Below, piece after piece: positions 8,079 to 16,600 of a stretch of DNA of 32,046 bases. The notes below the pieces were generated by a model. It searched no databases and was not told the origin of the DNA. It was given only the letters and a program-made list of their open reading frames with translations. The DNA comes from VGWB01 sp964480945. Lineage in GTDB: Bacteria; Bacteroidota; Ignavibacteria; UBA10030. The translations under genes and the position numbers were made by a program. Location: the NCBI GenBank assembly GCA_964480945.1, contig CAYZRX010000040.1, forward strand, positions 1-32,046. The letters are read 5' to 3'. Within the stretch, counting starts at the first letter, position 1. Each line of letters begins with the position of its first letter.

Positions 8079-8978
8079 ATGAGTCAAGATCTGACATCTC
8101 AAGGGGCTCTTGCCGTCACGCGATGGCGTGCAACGGATTACGCCGCTCTCGCGAAGCCGGAGCTCACGCTTCTCTCCGTCCTGACGTCCCTCGGAGGGGC
8201 GTACCTGGCGGCGCGCGAGCTCATTCCGTACTTGGCGATGCTGCACACCCTCATCGGGACTCTGCTGGTGGGAGCGGGGGCGGGCGCGTTGAACCAGTAC
8301 ATCGAGCGCAACGCCGATGCCCTGATGCGTCGGACGGAGAACCGTCCTCTTCCCGGGGGCCGGGTTCAGCCGCGCGAGGCTCTGCTGTTCGGGATCTCGG
8401 CGTCCGTGCTCGGCGTTCTTCATCTCACCCTGCTGACACACCCGCTGGCCGGAGCCCTGGCGGCAATGACCCTCGTGACCTACCTGTTTCTGTACACGCC
8501 GCTGAAGCGCATTACGCCCTTTGCCACTGTCGTGGGTGGAGTTCCGGGGGCTCTCCCCCCGCTGATCGGCTGGGCCGCGGTGACCGGAGATCTCCCCGTC
8601 GGCGCATGGTCGCTCTTCTTCATACTCTTCTTCTGGCAGATGCCTCATTTCCTCTCGCTTGCCTGGATGTACCGTAAGGATTACGCGAGGGCCGGGTACA
8701 GGATGCTGACGGTCATCGATCCGACCGGCCAATCTGCGGCGCGGCAGATCCTCCTCTACACTCTCGCGTTGATACCGGCGGCGCTCGCGCCGACGCTCCT
8801 GAGGATTCTCGGGCCCCTCTATTCTCTCGGCGCGCTGATCCTTTCACTTGGTTTCCTGGTTCAAGCCGTCCGTCTCTACCGCGAGCGAACCAACGTCAAT
8901 GCCAGGAAGCTCTTCTACGGTTCACTCATCTATCTCTCCACCCTCATCGCCCTGATGATTCTGGACAGAACGCTCTGA
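8079..8978 (+). CDS. ctaB: Protoheme IX farnesyltransferase (heme O synthase)
   Basis: This 299-residue UbiA-superfamily prenyltransferase has about nine transmembrane helices. The Asp-rich catalytic region is visible as NQYIERNADALMRRTENRPL, the CtaB/CyoE signature that binds farnesyl diphosphate through Mg2+. A second conserved region, FFWQMPHFLSLAWMYRKDYA, is also typical. The enzyme adds a farnesyl group to heme b, giving heme O, the precursor of heme A for the oxidase encoded just upstream. The ATG follows the previous stop codon by 2 bp, so it is the last gene of the respiratory operon. No CtaA (heme A synthase) is encoded in the window. Confidence 0.95.
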   Translation: MSQDLTSQGALAVTRWRATDYAALAKPELTLLSVLTSLGGAYLAARELIPYLAMLHTLIGTLLVGAGAGALNQYIERNADALMRRTENRPLPGGRVQPREALLFGISASVLGVLHLTLLTHPLAGALAAMTLVTYLFLYTPLKRITPFATVVGGVPGALPPLIGWAAVTGDLPVGAWSLFFILFFWQMPHFLSLAWMYRKDYARAGYRMLTVIDPTGQSAARQILLYTLALIPAALAPTLLRILGPLYSLGALILSLGFLVQAVRLYRERTNVNARKLFYGSLIYLSTLIALMILDRTL

Positions 8979-8995
8979 GCCCGGGTCGAAAGCTC

Positions 8996-9024
8996 TTGCA
9001 TTCCGGCTGTCTGCGTCGTATATT
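8996..9024 (+). promoter_or_regulatory. Sigma70-like promoter of the pyr operon
   Basis: TTGCAT (8996-9001) and TATATT (9019-9024) are separated by exactly 17 bp and lie in the intergenic region after ctaB. Transcription would start near 9031, giving a leader of about 190 nt before pyrR. Both hexamers are close to the general bacterial consensus. The assignment is by eye and untested. Confidence 0.6.
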
Positions 9025-9062
9025 AAACGAGTCCAAAACGTTCTTTGACTGAATCCTTTAAT

Positions 9063-9080
9063 CCTATCCGGCGAGGTAGG
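9063..9080 (+). promoter_or_regulatory. Putative PyrR-binding RNA hairpin
   Basis: The leader contains CCTA-TCCGGCGAGG-TAGG. The core matches the PyrR-binding consensus known from Bacillus (ARUCCNGNGAGGYU) at every fixed position except the terminal pair. There, U and A replace A and U, which keeps the base pair. The hairpin is CCUA/UAGG plus UCC...GG around the GGCGA loop. It lies about 30 nt after the predicted transcription start and upstream of the gene for its likely ligand, PyrR. PyrR with UMP or UTP would bind it when pyrimidines are plentiful. Binding is inferred. Confidence 0.7.
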
Positions 9081-9085
9081 GAAGG

Positions 9086-9149
9086 AAAATGAAGAAGTAA
9101 AAGTGAAAGAGGAAGAATCGGAAGAAGCCTGTTTTTACTTTTTCATTTT
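9086..9149 (+). repeat. Long A/U-rich inverted repeat in the pyr leader
   Basis: Bases 9086-9102 and 9133-9149 are complementary along 17 positions, 16 Watson-Crick and one G·U in RNA. They enclose a 30-nt purine-rich loop. The loop contains GAAAGAGG (9105-9112), which could pair with CCTCCTTTC in the 5' arm of the downstream terminator with a one-base bulge. The structure may therefore take part in switching between antiterminated and terminated states. It could also be a chance A/T-rich palindrome. Confidence 0.45.
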
Positions 9150-9167
9150 TCAATTTTGCTTTGGAGT

Positions 9168-9208
9168 GCCTCCTTTCGACGTCGTCGGAATCGGAGGCTT
9201 TCTTGTTT
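9168..9208 (+). terminator. Attenuator: intrinsic-terminator-like hairpin before pyrR
   Basis: GCCTCC (9168-9173) pairs with GGAGGC (9193-9198). Seven further pairs continue inward (TTTCGAC with GTCGGAA, one G·U, past a two-base bulge), leaving a 3-nt loop. The stem is followed at once by the T-rich TTTCTTGTTT. It ends just before the pyrR Shine-Dalgarno (GAGGGG, 9211-9216). A terminator in front of the first gene of an operon, downstream of a PyrR-type hairpin, is the layout of a transcription attenuator. Confidence 0.62.
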
Positions 9209-9219
9209 ATGAGGGGTAC

Positions 9220-9780
9220 ATGAAAAGATCAAAGATCATCGACGCCGAGAACTTCCGGCGGACTGTGAACAGGCTCGCGCACGAGGTGCTCGAGCGAAAC
9301 AAAGGCTCGGAAGGCCTTGTGATCGTCGGCATCCGCACCCGGGGGGAATACCTGGCCCGCCGGCTCGCGGAGAAAGTGAAAGAAATCGAAGGGAAGAGCG
9401 TTCACGTGGGGATCCTGGACATCACGCTGTACAGGGACGATTTGCGCGGACGCCTCGACCAGCCTCAGCTGAAGAGCACGGAGATCCTCTTCGATGTGAC
9501 GGGCAAGACCATCGTATTGGTGGATGATGTGCTCTTCACCGGGCGAACGATCCGCGCCGCTCTCAACGCGCTGACCGATCTCGGACGTCCGGCGCTCATC
9601 GAGCTCCTGGTCCTTGTCGACCGCGGGCATCGAGAGCTGCCGATCAAGGCTGACTTCATCGGCAAGAATGTGCCGACGGCCTCCCACCAGAAGATCCAGG
9701 TTCTCATGACGGAGACGGATGGAGAGGACGCTGTGTACGTCGAGGATGCGCCGGAAGAGGGAAAGGAGATGACGCAATGA
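9220..9780 (+). CDS. pyrR: Bifunctional pyr operon regulator / uracil phosphoribosyltransferase PyrR
   Basis: The 186-residue protein is a type I phosphoribosyltransferase. The PRPP-binding loop reads IVLVDDVLFTGRTIRAAL, and IVGIRTRGEYLARRLAEK and DITLYRDDLR are typical PyrR blocks. PyrR binds pyr mRNA leaders in response to uridine nucleotides and usually also makes UMP from uracil and PRPP. The frame is open back to GTG 9103, but that extension lies in the structured leader and reads as low-complexity residues. The ATG at 9220, with GAGGGG 3 bp upstream, gives the normal family length. The stop overlaps the pyrB start (ATGA). The leader hairpin at 9063-9080 suggests autoregulation. Confidence 0.93.
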   Translation: MKRSKIIDAENFRRTVNRLAHEVLERNKGSEGLVIVGIRTRGEYLARRLAEKVKEIEGKSVHVGILDITLYRDDLRGRLDQPQLKSTEILFDVTGKTIVLVDDVLFTGRTIRAALNALTDLGRPALIELLVLVDRGHRELPIKADFIGKNVPTASHQKIQVLMTETDGEDAVYVEDAPEEGKEMTQ

Positions 9781-10697
9781 AGCTCAGGAGCCGACACCTG
9801 CTCGGTCTGGAGGGAATGTCCAGAGAGGATCTCGCGGCCATTCTGGATACGGCCGTCTCTTTCCGCGAGATTCTCGATCGCCCGATCAAGAAGGTCCCGC
9901 CGCTTCAAGGCAAGACGGTCGTCAACCTCTTCTTTGAGAGCTCAACGCGCACGCGGATTTCGTTCGAGCTTGCGGAGCGTCGGCTCTCTGCCGATGTCGT
10001 GAATTTTGCGACGGCTGGCAGCAGCGTGAGCAAAGGAGAGACGCTCAAGGATACGGCACGCAACATCGAGGCGATGAGAATCGACATGGTTGTCATCCGG
10101 CATACGTCCCCTGGATCCGCACACTTTCTCAGCAGAGTGGTCGATGCCAACGTGATCAACGCGGGGGACGGCGGCCACGAGCATCCGACCCAAGGGCTGC
10201 TCGATATGTATACCCTCCGTGAGAAATTCGGCTCGCTGGAAGGATTGCGCGTGTGCATCGTTGGCGACATCACGCACAGCCGCGTGGCGCGGTCGAATAT
10301 CTACGGCCTGACGACGATGGGAGCGGAGGTGTCGGTGTGCGGGCCGGAAACGCTGATTCCGAGGGAGATCGAGAAACTCGGTGTGAAGGTCTTCCATCGA
10401 CTCGAGGAGGTCATTCCGAAGGTGGATGTGCTCAACGTGCTGCGCATCCAGCTCGAGCGCCAGAAGAGCGGACTCTTTCCCTCCTTGCGCGAGTATCATC
10501 GGTTCTTCGGCGTGACAAAGGAGAAGGTGGCCAAAGCTCCAAGGGCGATCACGATCATGCACCCGGGCCCGATCAATCGCGACGTCGAACTCTCCGCCGA
10601 CCTGGCGGATAGCGAACATTCGGTTATTCTCCAACAAGTGACCAACGGTGTGGCTGTTCGCATGGCGGTGCTCTACCTGTTGGGAACTTCAACCTAA
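9777..10697 (+). CDS. pyrB: Aspartate carbamoyltransferase catalytic subunit
   Basis: The 306-residue enzyme condenses carbamoyl phosphate and aspartate in the first committed step of pyrimidine synthesis. Visible signatures are the carbamoyl-phosphate loop FFESSTRTRISFELAERRL near residue 52, the HPTQGLLDMYTLRE block and the HPGPINRDVEL block near the C-terminus. It has the usual catalytic-chain length. No pyrI regulatory subunit gene follows, so the enzyme is probably of the Bacillus/Thermus kind, controlled through expression. The start overlaps the pyrR stop by four bases, which indicates tight coupling. Confidence 0.95.
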   Translation: MKLRSRHLLGLEGMSREDLAAILDTAVSFREILDRPIKKVPPLQGKTVVNLFFESSTRTRISFELAERRLSADVVNFATAGSSVSKGETLKDTARNIEAMRIDMVVIRHTSPGSAHFLSRVVDANVINAGDGGHEHPTQGLLDMYTLREKFGSLEGLRVCIVGDITHSRVARSNIYGLTTMGAEVSVCGPETLIPREIEKLGVKVFHRLEEVIPKVDVLNVLRIQLERQKSGLFPSLREYHRFFGVTKEKVAKAPRAITIMHPGPINRDVELSADLADSEHSVILQQVTNGVAVRMAVLYLLGTST

Positions 10698-10714
10698 AGA
10701 AGAAGAGGTGCTTC

Positions 10715-11998
10715 ATGAAGCTTTACTTGAAAGGCGGCAGGCTCATCGACCCAACCTCCGGCAAGGATGAGTCGTGCGACCTCCTGATTGTCGACGGAAG
10801 AATTGAAAAGGTGGGGAAGAGCCTCTCTGCAGACAAGTCGTACCAGGTCGTCAACCTGAAGGACAAGATCATCGCTCCGGGCTTCATCGACATGCACGTG
10901 CATTTGCGGGAGCCGGGATTTGAGCATAAGGAAACCATCGAAACCGGCTGTGCATCCGCTGCCGCGGGCGGCTTCACCGCCGTGTGCTGTATGCCCAACA
11001 CCAACCCGGCGATCGATGAGGAGTCCGTCGCCAGGTATGTGCGGGAAAAGGGCAAGTCCGTCTGTGAGGGGATCGTCGATGTCTTTCCTATCGCAGCGGT
11101 CACGAAGAAGCGCGAGGGGGCCGAACTCTCTCCTATGGCGGAGCTTGCCGAAGCGGGTGCGGTAGGCTTTTCCGACGACGGGAACCCGGTCGCGAGCGCC
11201 GAGATCATGCGCCGCGCGCTTGAGTATTCGTCGATGTACGGCATCCCGATCATTCAGCACGCCGAGGAGGCTTCCATGACGCAGGGGGGATGTATGAATG
11301 AAGGACTGGTTTCTACACGGCTCGGCATGCCCGGGATCCCTCCCGTCGCAGAAGAACTTATGGTCGCACGCGACATCATCCTGCTGGGGTATGTTCGAGG
11401 AGCGAAGTACCATGTCGCTCACATCAGCACGGCTGGGGCCTTGGACCACGTCCGGAAGGCACGGGCCGCCCATCTCAGCGTCACGTGCGAGGCGACACCG
11501 CACCATTTCTCGCTCACAGAAGACGCCGTTGCCTGTTTCGACACCAACACCAAAATGAATCCGCCGCTGCGGACGATCGACGATGTCCTCGCGTTGAAGG
11601 AAGGACTACGCGACGGGACCATCGAGGTGATCGCGACCGACCACGCGCCGCATACGATCGACGAAAAGGAAGTCGAGTATGTGCAGGCCCCCTTTGGAGT
11701 TGTCGGCCTCGAAACCGCGGTGGGTCTCGCGGTCACGGAGCTCGTCGAAAAAAAGTTTCTCACGCTCTATCAGCTTGTCGAGAAGTTTTCGACAAATCCT
11801 CGCAAGATCCTCTCGCTTTCGCCGGTCAGTGTCGCGGAAGGGGCGATCGCGAACCTGACACTGGTTGACCCGAATGTTGAATGGACGGTTGACGCTCAGT
11901 CCTTTCGATCGAAATCGAAAAATTCTCCGTTCCATGGACGCCTCCTGAAGGGCAAGGGAGTCGGTATCATCAACAACTGCAAGTCGCTGCTTCTCTAG
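10715..11998 (+). CDS. pyrC: Dihydroorotase (class I, amidohydrolase family)
   Basis: The 427-residue enzyme interconverts carbamoyl aspartate and dihydroorotate, the third step of pyrimidine synthesis. The zinc-binding HxH is in DMHVHLREPG. Further metal and substrate residues appear in QHAEE, HVAHIST and ATDHAPHT. Length and the HLREPG context place it in the class I dihydroorotases that often partner PyrB. AGAGGTG precedes the ATG, 17 bp after the pyrB stop. No carAB, pyrD, pyrE or pyrF is in the window, so the pathway is split in this genome. Confidence 0.95.
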   Translation: MKLYLKGGRLIDPTSGKDESCDLLIVDGRIEKVGKSLSADKSYQVVNLKDKIIAPGFIDMHVHLREPGFEHKETIETGCASAAAGGFTAVCCMPNTNPAIDEESVARYVREKGKSVCEGIVDVFPIAAVTKKREGAELSPMAELAEAGAVGFSDDGNPVASAEIMRRALEYSSMYGIPIIQHAEEASMTQGGCMNEGLVSTRLGMPGIPPVAEELMVARDIILLGYVRGAKYHVAHISTAGALDHVRKARAAHLSVTCEATPHHFSLTEDAVACFDTNTKMNPPLRTIDDVLALKEGLRDGTIEVIATDHAPHTIDEKEVEYVQAPFGVVGLETAVGLAVTELVEKKFLTLYQLVEKFSTNPRKILSLSPVSVAEGAIANLTLVDPNVEWTVDAQSFRSKSKNSPFHGRLLKGKGVGIINNCKSLLL

Positions 11999-12227
11999 AG
12001 TCGGGAAGCAACCGCTCCCATCCCCACTAGGTTTCCTCACGCGCCGTTCGTGCCTGGCAGGGCGGCCGTTCGGCCAACTTCGTTCACAATTGTGGACGAG
12101 GGACACTCAGGAGCATACACCCGCTCATCGCCCGATTTGTTGAATTCGAGCAGAAATTGATATCTGGCGTGGCACGAGCTTTGAGACTTCGGTTGTTGAA
12201 GCTAGAGTCTACAGAGGAGGAGTTGTT

Positions 12228-13028
12228 ATGAACAAGATTACTCTCATCGTTGCAGGGGTCCTCTTCTTTGCCGGATGTCACGAGCTGCACAAGATCGACA
12301 CTACACCGCCAGCGCCTCCTCAAGGCGTTCGTGCTACGGCGCTGGACAATGAAGTGGAGTTGACATGGCTCCAGAACACGGAGCGTGACCTCGCCGGTTA
12401 CAACGTCTGGGTGAGCGATCGCTACGATGGGAAATATGAGCTGTTGGGATCGACTGAGGGGAATCTCTTTGTCGATCACGGAGCGACGAACGGCGTGCGA
12501 TCCTACTATGGTGTGACGGCGTATGACTTTGAAGGGAACGAGAGCGATCTAAGCCGTGACGTGGTGTACGCGACCCCCAGGCCCGAAGGGTATGGAATAC
12601 GATTGGACAATTACAGGTCCTACCCAAGCTCAGCGGGGTACGATTTCTCGACCTACTCGGTCGGCCCCTACGATGACACCTACACCGATGTGTTCTTCGA
12701 GTATTTCAGCGGCTACACGTATTTGAACGTGTGGACTGACACCGACATTCAGGATATGGGGTACACGCAATCATTGTATGAGATCACGACGGCCCCCTCC
12801 TCGGGCTGGGTACCCTCGAAATCCGTCGAGGCGATCATCGGGCACACGTACGTGATCTGGACGTGGGATGATCATTACGCAAAGATCCGTGTGAGGGAAT
12901 TGACTGCTTCGCGCGTCACGTTTGACTGGACCTATCAGGTTGCTCCCAGCAATCCGGAGTTAAAGAGATCGGTCCCCGGCGACGGGAAGCGGACTGGAAA
13001 AGTGCGATTGACGGCCGAGTCGAACTAG
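12228..13028 (+). CDS. Lipoprotein with a fibronectin type III domain
   Basis: The protein has a type II signal peptide with lipobox FFAGC (Cys17), then an Fn3 domain at about residues 30-115 recognisable by PPAPPQGVRATAL, VELTWLQN, LAGYNVW and YYGVTAYDFEGNES. The remaining 150 residues are rich in Tyr, Ser, Asp and Thr and not recognised. The start is firm because AGAGGAGGAG precedes the ATG at proper spacing. It would be anchored to a membrane on the periplasmic or outer-surface side; ligand binding or surface adhesion is possible but not shown. It forms its own transcription unit, closed by the terminator at 13067-13104. Confidence 0.78.
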   Translation: MNKITLIVAGVLFFAGCHELHKIDTTPPAPPQGVRATALDNEVELTWLQNTERDLAGYNVWVSDRYDGKYELLGSTEGNLFVDHGATNGVRSYYGVTAYDFEGNESDLSRDVVYATPRPEGYGIRLDNYRSYPSSAGYDFSTYSVGPYDDTYTDVFFEYFSGYTYLNVWTDTDIQDMGYTQSLYEITTAPSSGWVPSKSVEAIIGHTYVIWTWDDHYAKIRVRELTASRVTFDWTYQVAPSNPELKRSVPGDGKRTGKVRLTAESN

Positions 13029-13066
13029 GCTGCGTCACGAACCATCAAGAAATTCCAGCAATGCGG

Positions 13067-13104
13067 GCGACACCACGGGCAGGCTCATCGTGGTGTCGCT
13101 TTTT
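13067..13104 (+). terminator. Rho-independent terminator after the Fn3 lipoprotein gene
   Basis: GCGACACCACG (13067-13077) is perfectly complementary to CGTGGTGTCGC (13089-13099). This gives an 11-bp GC-rich stem with an 11-nt loop, followed directly by TTTTT. It lies 38 bp after the lipoprotein stop codon. It also shows that the frame open from 13061 cannot be the true start of the next gene. Confidence 0.9.
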
Positions 13105-13130
13105 CGTTGCAGATTCGCCTAGGCGATTTG

Positions 13131-13159
13131 TTGATTTTCTTTGGCTTTTCCGATACTTT
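13131..13159 (+). promoter_or_regulatory. Possible promoter for the DUF4783-like gene
   Basis: TTGATT (13131-13136) and TACTTT (13154-13159) are 17 bp apart, lie after the terminator and end 10 bp before the chosen ATG. The -10 element is weak and the untranslated leader would be very short. This is a suggestion from position and spacing only. Confidence 0.35.
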
Positions 13160-13168
13160 GGTACCGTC

Positions 13169-13645
13169 ATGAAAAGCGTGGTTCTCCTGCTTTCCCTCGT
13201 TGTGGTCTTTGAGGCATCTGCACAGATCCGGCCGGACTTGAAACGAAGGCTCCGACGAGACCTGATCGTGGGACAGAGGGTACCGCCGCGCACGGTGCAG
13301 CAGCTGGAAGTCAGGAGGGCCTTCAGCCAAATTGAGCGCAGCATCTTGAACTCCTCGCTCTCCTCCATTCCGGTCTCCTTCGCTCGTCAGGTCTACGTGA
13401 ACATCACGGGCGGCGAGAGCGGATACTTCTCCCAGAATCAGGTTGTTTCGGTCCTGCAGAGCTATTTCGTGTCACGGACACCCCTCTCCTTTGAATTCTC
13501 CCGGTACAACGATCAGGGCCCCACCCCCTACGCGACGGGTCGTCTGACGTACGTCGCCAGAGGGAGGAGGGCATCGGCGCAAGTCTACGTGTCGCTGGCG
13601 ATGCAGGATTCCCAGTGGGTGATCAGCCAGTTCAACATCTATTGA
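13169..13645 (+). CDS. Secreted DUF4783-like protein
   Basis: The 158-residue protein begins with a signal peptide (MKSVVLLLSLVVVFEASAQ). Its C-terminal half reads like DUF4783, a Bacteroidota family of NTF2-like folds: SFARQVYVNITGGESGYFS, VVSVLQSYFVSRTPLSFEF, YATGRLTYV and a final QWVISQFNIY. The frame is open from 13061, but that stretch contains the previous gene's terminator, so the ATG at 13169 is used. No clear Shine-Dalgarno precedes it. Function is unknown. The next gene, a large sensor kinase, begins 14 bp after its stop, so the two may be co-transcribed and this protein might act in the same envelope process. Confidence 0.68.
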   Translation: MKSVVLLLSLVVVFEASAQIRPDLKRRLRRDLIVGQRVPPRTVQQLEVRRAFSQIERSILNSSLSSIPVSFARQVYVNITGGESGYFSQNQVVSVLQSYFVSRTPLSFEFSRYNDQGPTPYATGRLTYVARGRRASAQVYVSLAMQDSQWVISQFNIY

Positions 13646-13659
13646 CCCTCCCTGCGTTC

Positions 13660-16600
13660 ATGTTCAATCCACTTTCGATCGTCGAGAAGAAGCTGCGCCC
13701 CGCACTCTGGGGCTCTTTCATTTGCGTCGCGATCCTTCTCGGCCTGGCCGGCGGCCAGCAGGGCTGCAACTATCAGATTGAGCATCGGTGGGCAAGGCAG
13801 AAACAGGAGAGAGAACAAGAGCTGAACAGACTGATCACTGAGCGCTTCGATCAACGGGTGCGCGACCAGTTTGCGCTTGCCGGGACCATTGCTGCCGACG
13901 AACGACTGTTTCATCTGCTGGTGTCCGGTGATCCGGCGGGCATGGCATCGGCGTTTGACCGGCTGGAAGCGTACCGGAATGATGAGGTTAGCATCGATCT
14001 CGCTGACTCTCAAGGGACCATTCTCGCTTGGTCTGGACGCAGTGTGGCGGGGAGCTACAGGAAGGTCTTTCAACAAGCGAGGGGTGATTCGCTTGTAGTG
14101 GTGCCGCAGCTCGGCATTCACCGATACCTTTCTATTGCGCTGGCGGTTTTCCCGAATCGCTATTACGTGGTTGTCAGCCGTCCCCTGGAAATCAACTATC
14201 CGATCTCCAATCGATTCGTCACCCGCTCGAGCTTCAGCGACGAACTCTCTGACGATGCCGGGATGGCAGTACGCCTCGTGTTTGATGAGCCGCCCCGTGA
14301 TTCAGCGGCGGAAGGATTGTTCGTCATTCCACTCAGGGCATTGGGAGCCGTCCCTGTCGCGTATGCCACTGTTCCTGCGCCGACGGTACAAAGTGAGATT
14401 CAGAGCTCCTCGCAGCTCTTCGAGCGATGGGAGGGGGTCTTTCTTGCCCTCGGTGCCGGTCTTCTGGGATTCGTCTTGTTCGCAAAGAGCCGATCCGCCA
14501 AGTCCCGCCTTCTGAGAGTGATTCTGGCCGGCCTGCTCATCTGGGGTCTCCGTTTGGTTTGGCGGCAGGTCGATTTTCCCGGAGCGATGGTCGGCGGGTT
14601 GTTTTTTGATCCCACGATCTATGCATCGCCGTTCGTCTTTCGCTTCGCCTCATCGCTGGGTGAGCTCTTGCTTTCGTGTGTCGCACTGCTTCTGACGAGC
14701 GCCCTGATTCTCTGGGAAATCCTCCGGTCGTCAGCGAGCCGGGAGGCGCTTGCCGAGCGAGTTTCACCAGTAAAGAACCTCCTGAGATTCACGCTCGCCT
14801 TCTTGCTTGCGTTCGCACTGCAATGGATTCTGCGGGCGTTCGGAGCAACGATGCGAAGTTTCGTGTTCGATTCGACGTTGCGCTTCCAAAATCCGGCAAG
14901 CTTCCTGCCCGATGTCCCTGTGTTCCTGATGCATTTCAACATCCTTCTTTTCACCCTTTCGCTCCTCTGTATCACCGGGGCAATCCTCCTAGTGATGGCG
15001 CGGTGGGTCTCTCCCTCCCTTCCAAGGAGTCGGCGGCAGATTTGGCTTCCTCTTGTGCTGATCGTCCTGCTGATTGCCGCCAACATCCTCTTTGTTGTCG
15101 TGGACCGCGTACCGCAGGTGCCGATGTACTATCCGTTGCTTGTTTTCGCGATCTCGCTCTTTTTGCTCTTTTGGCTCGCGCCGGAAACAAGGGAGGGCAA
15201 CCTGTGGAAACGGGATCTTTTGCGCAAGGTTCTCATCCTCGGGTGCGCCGCTTTTGTGTTGTCGGCAATCATTCTTGATGCGAAGCTGCATGAGAAGGAG
15301 CGGCAACGCGTCCAGGTGTTTGCCGACGAGCTCCTGCGGCCCGTTGACAGCTGGCTGTCGTTTGTCGTCAGCGACGGCTTGCGCTCTGCTGTCGCGGAGG
15401 CAAGCGACCAGCTTGGCGGAAGCGACGCGGATTCCGCAACGGTAGCCAACCTTGCGTTCACACTGTGGGCTCAGACGTTGATGAGCAGAGAGGGGTACAA
15501 CTCGGCCATCATCGTGTATGATCATCAGGGAAAGGAAGTCAGCAGGTTCTCCGTCGGGCTCACCTCCTACGAGCAAGTGGAAGTGCTCTCGAAGGTTTTC
15601 GACGCGGAAGAGGAGGCTCTGCAGGTCGTGGAGAGGAAGGTGCCGAGTGGAACGATCAAATACTATGGTGATTGGGGGAGCGTGCTCGACAGCCAGGGCC
15701 GGTTGATGGGATATGTTGCAGTTCTGCTCTCCGCGAGCCAGAAGACTCTGTTTCGAGCCGAGACGCCGGAGCCGTTGCGGACGGGACCGCGGGAAGAATT
15801 CGAGGAGGGCTTCCGCCAGGTCTCGATCTCGGAATACCAGCAGGGCGTTCTCGTCTCGACGACCGATCCGATCTTGTTCCGGGGTTCGCACCTCGCTGCG
15901 GCCATCGCTGCCGAGCTCGATGCTTCGAAGGACCGGTTTGTCTGGACCGAGCAGAATCTTGATGGCAGGTCGTTCAATATCCTCTACGCGAAGGATGCAG
16001 CGAACCACGAGAGGCTTCTCGCTCTCGGCATCGAATCCGTGGATATCCGTTGGCACCTCTTCAATTTCGTCAAGGCGCTGATGATCTATGCAGCGTTTTT
16101 CTGTCTGGTTGCCCTGGTCTACCTCGTTCGGTTTTTCATCAAAGAACGATCGCTGAGACTGGGCTTTCGTGGTAAGCTGGTTTCGTCCTTTGCCTTGCTT
16201 TCCGTCGTGCCTCTCCTCCTGATGGCCTATTACAATCGCGAGCTGGCGATCGAACGTTTGAACGAGAACATCACGCGGAGGCTTTCGCAGGATCTGACGC
16301 TCCTCGACCAGCGGATCCTCAACACCGTGCTCGATGAGGAGGATTTCGTCTCAGGCATCAACAATGACTACTGCGAAGTTGCAGCCGCAGACCTTGGGGT
16401 CGATTTCAGCGTCTACGCCGGATCGATGCTGCAGGCGAGCAGCCGTCCGGAGTTGTACCGGGCCGCCATCCTCGATCGACGGCTGACGGGGATTGCCTAC
16501 GTCAATACCGTCATCCTGGGGCGTACGTTTTTTAGCGATCTCGAAAGCATCGGTGAGGTCAGTTACATCGTTGGCTATCGACCGATCGTTTTTCGGGGAA

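Noticed and set aside
9103..9219. N-terminal extension of pyrR from GTG 9103 (39 extra residues)
   Set aside because: It runs through the A/U inverted repeat and the terminator hairpin, reads as low-complexity residues and would give an unusually long PyrR. ATG 9220 has a good Shine-Dalgarno.
13061..13168. Upstream start for the DUF4783-like gene
   Set aside because: The extension lies across the perfect 11-bp terminator of the previous gene. The ATG at 13169 begins a clean signal peptide.
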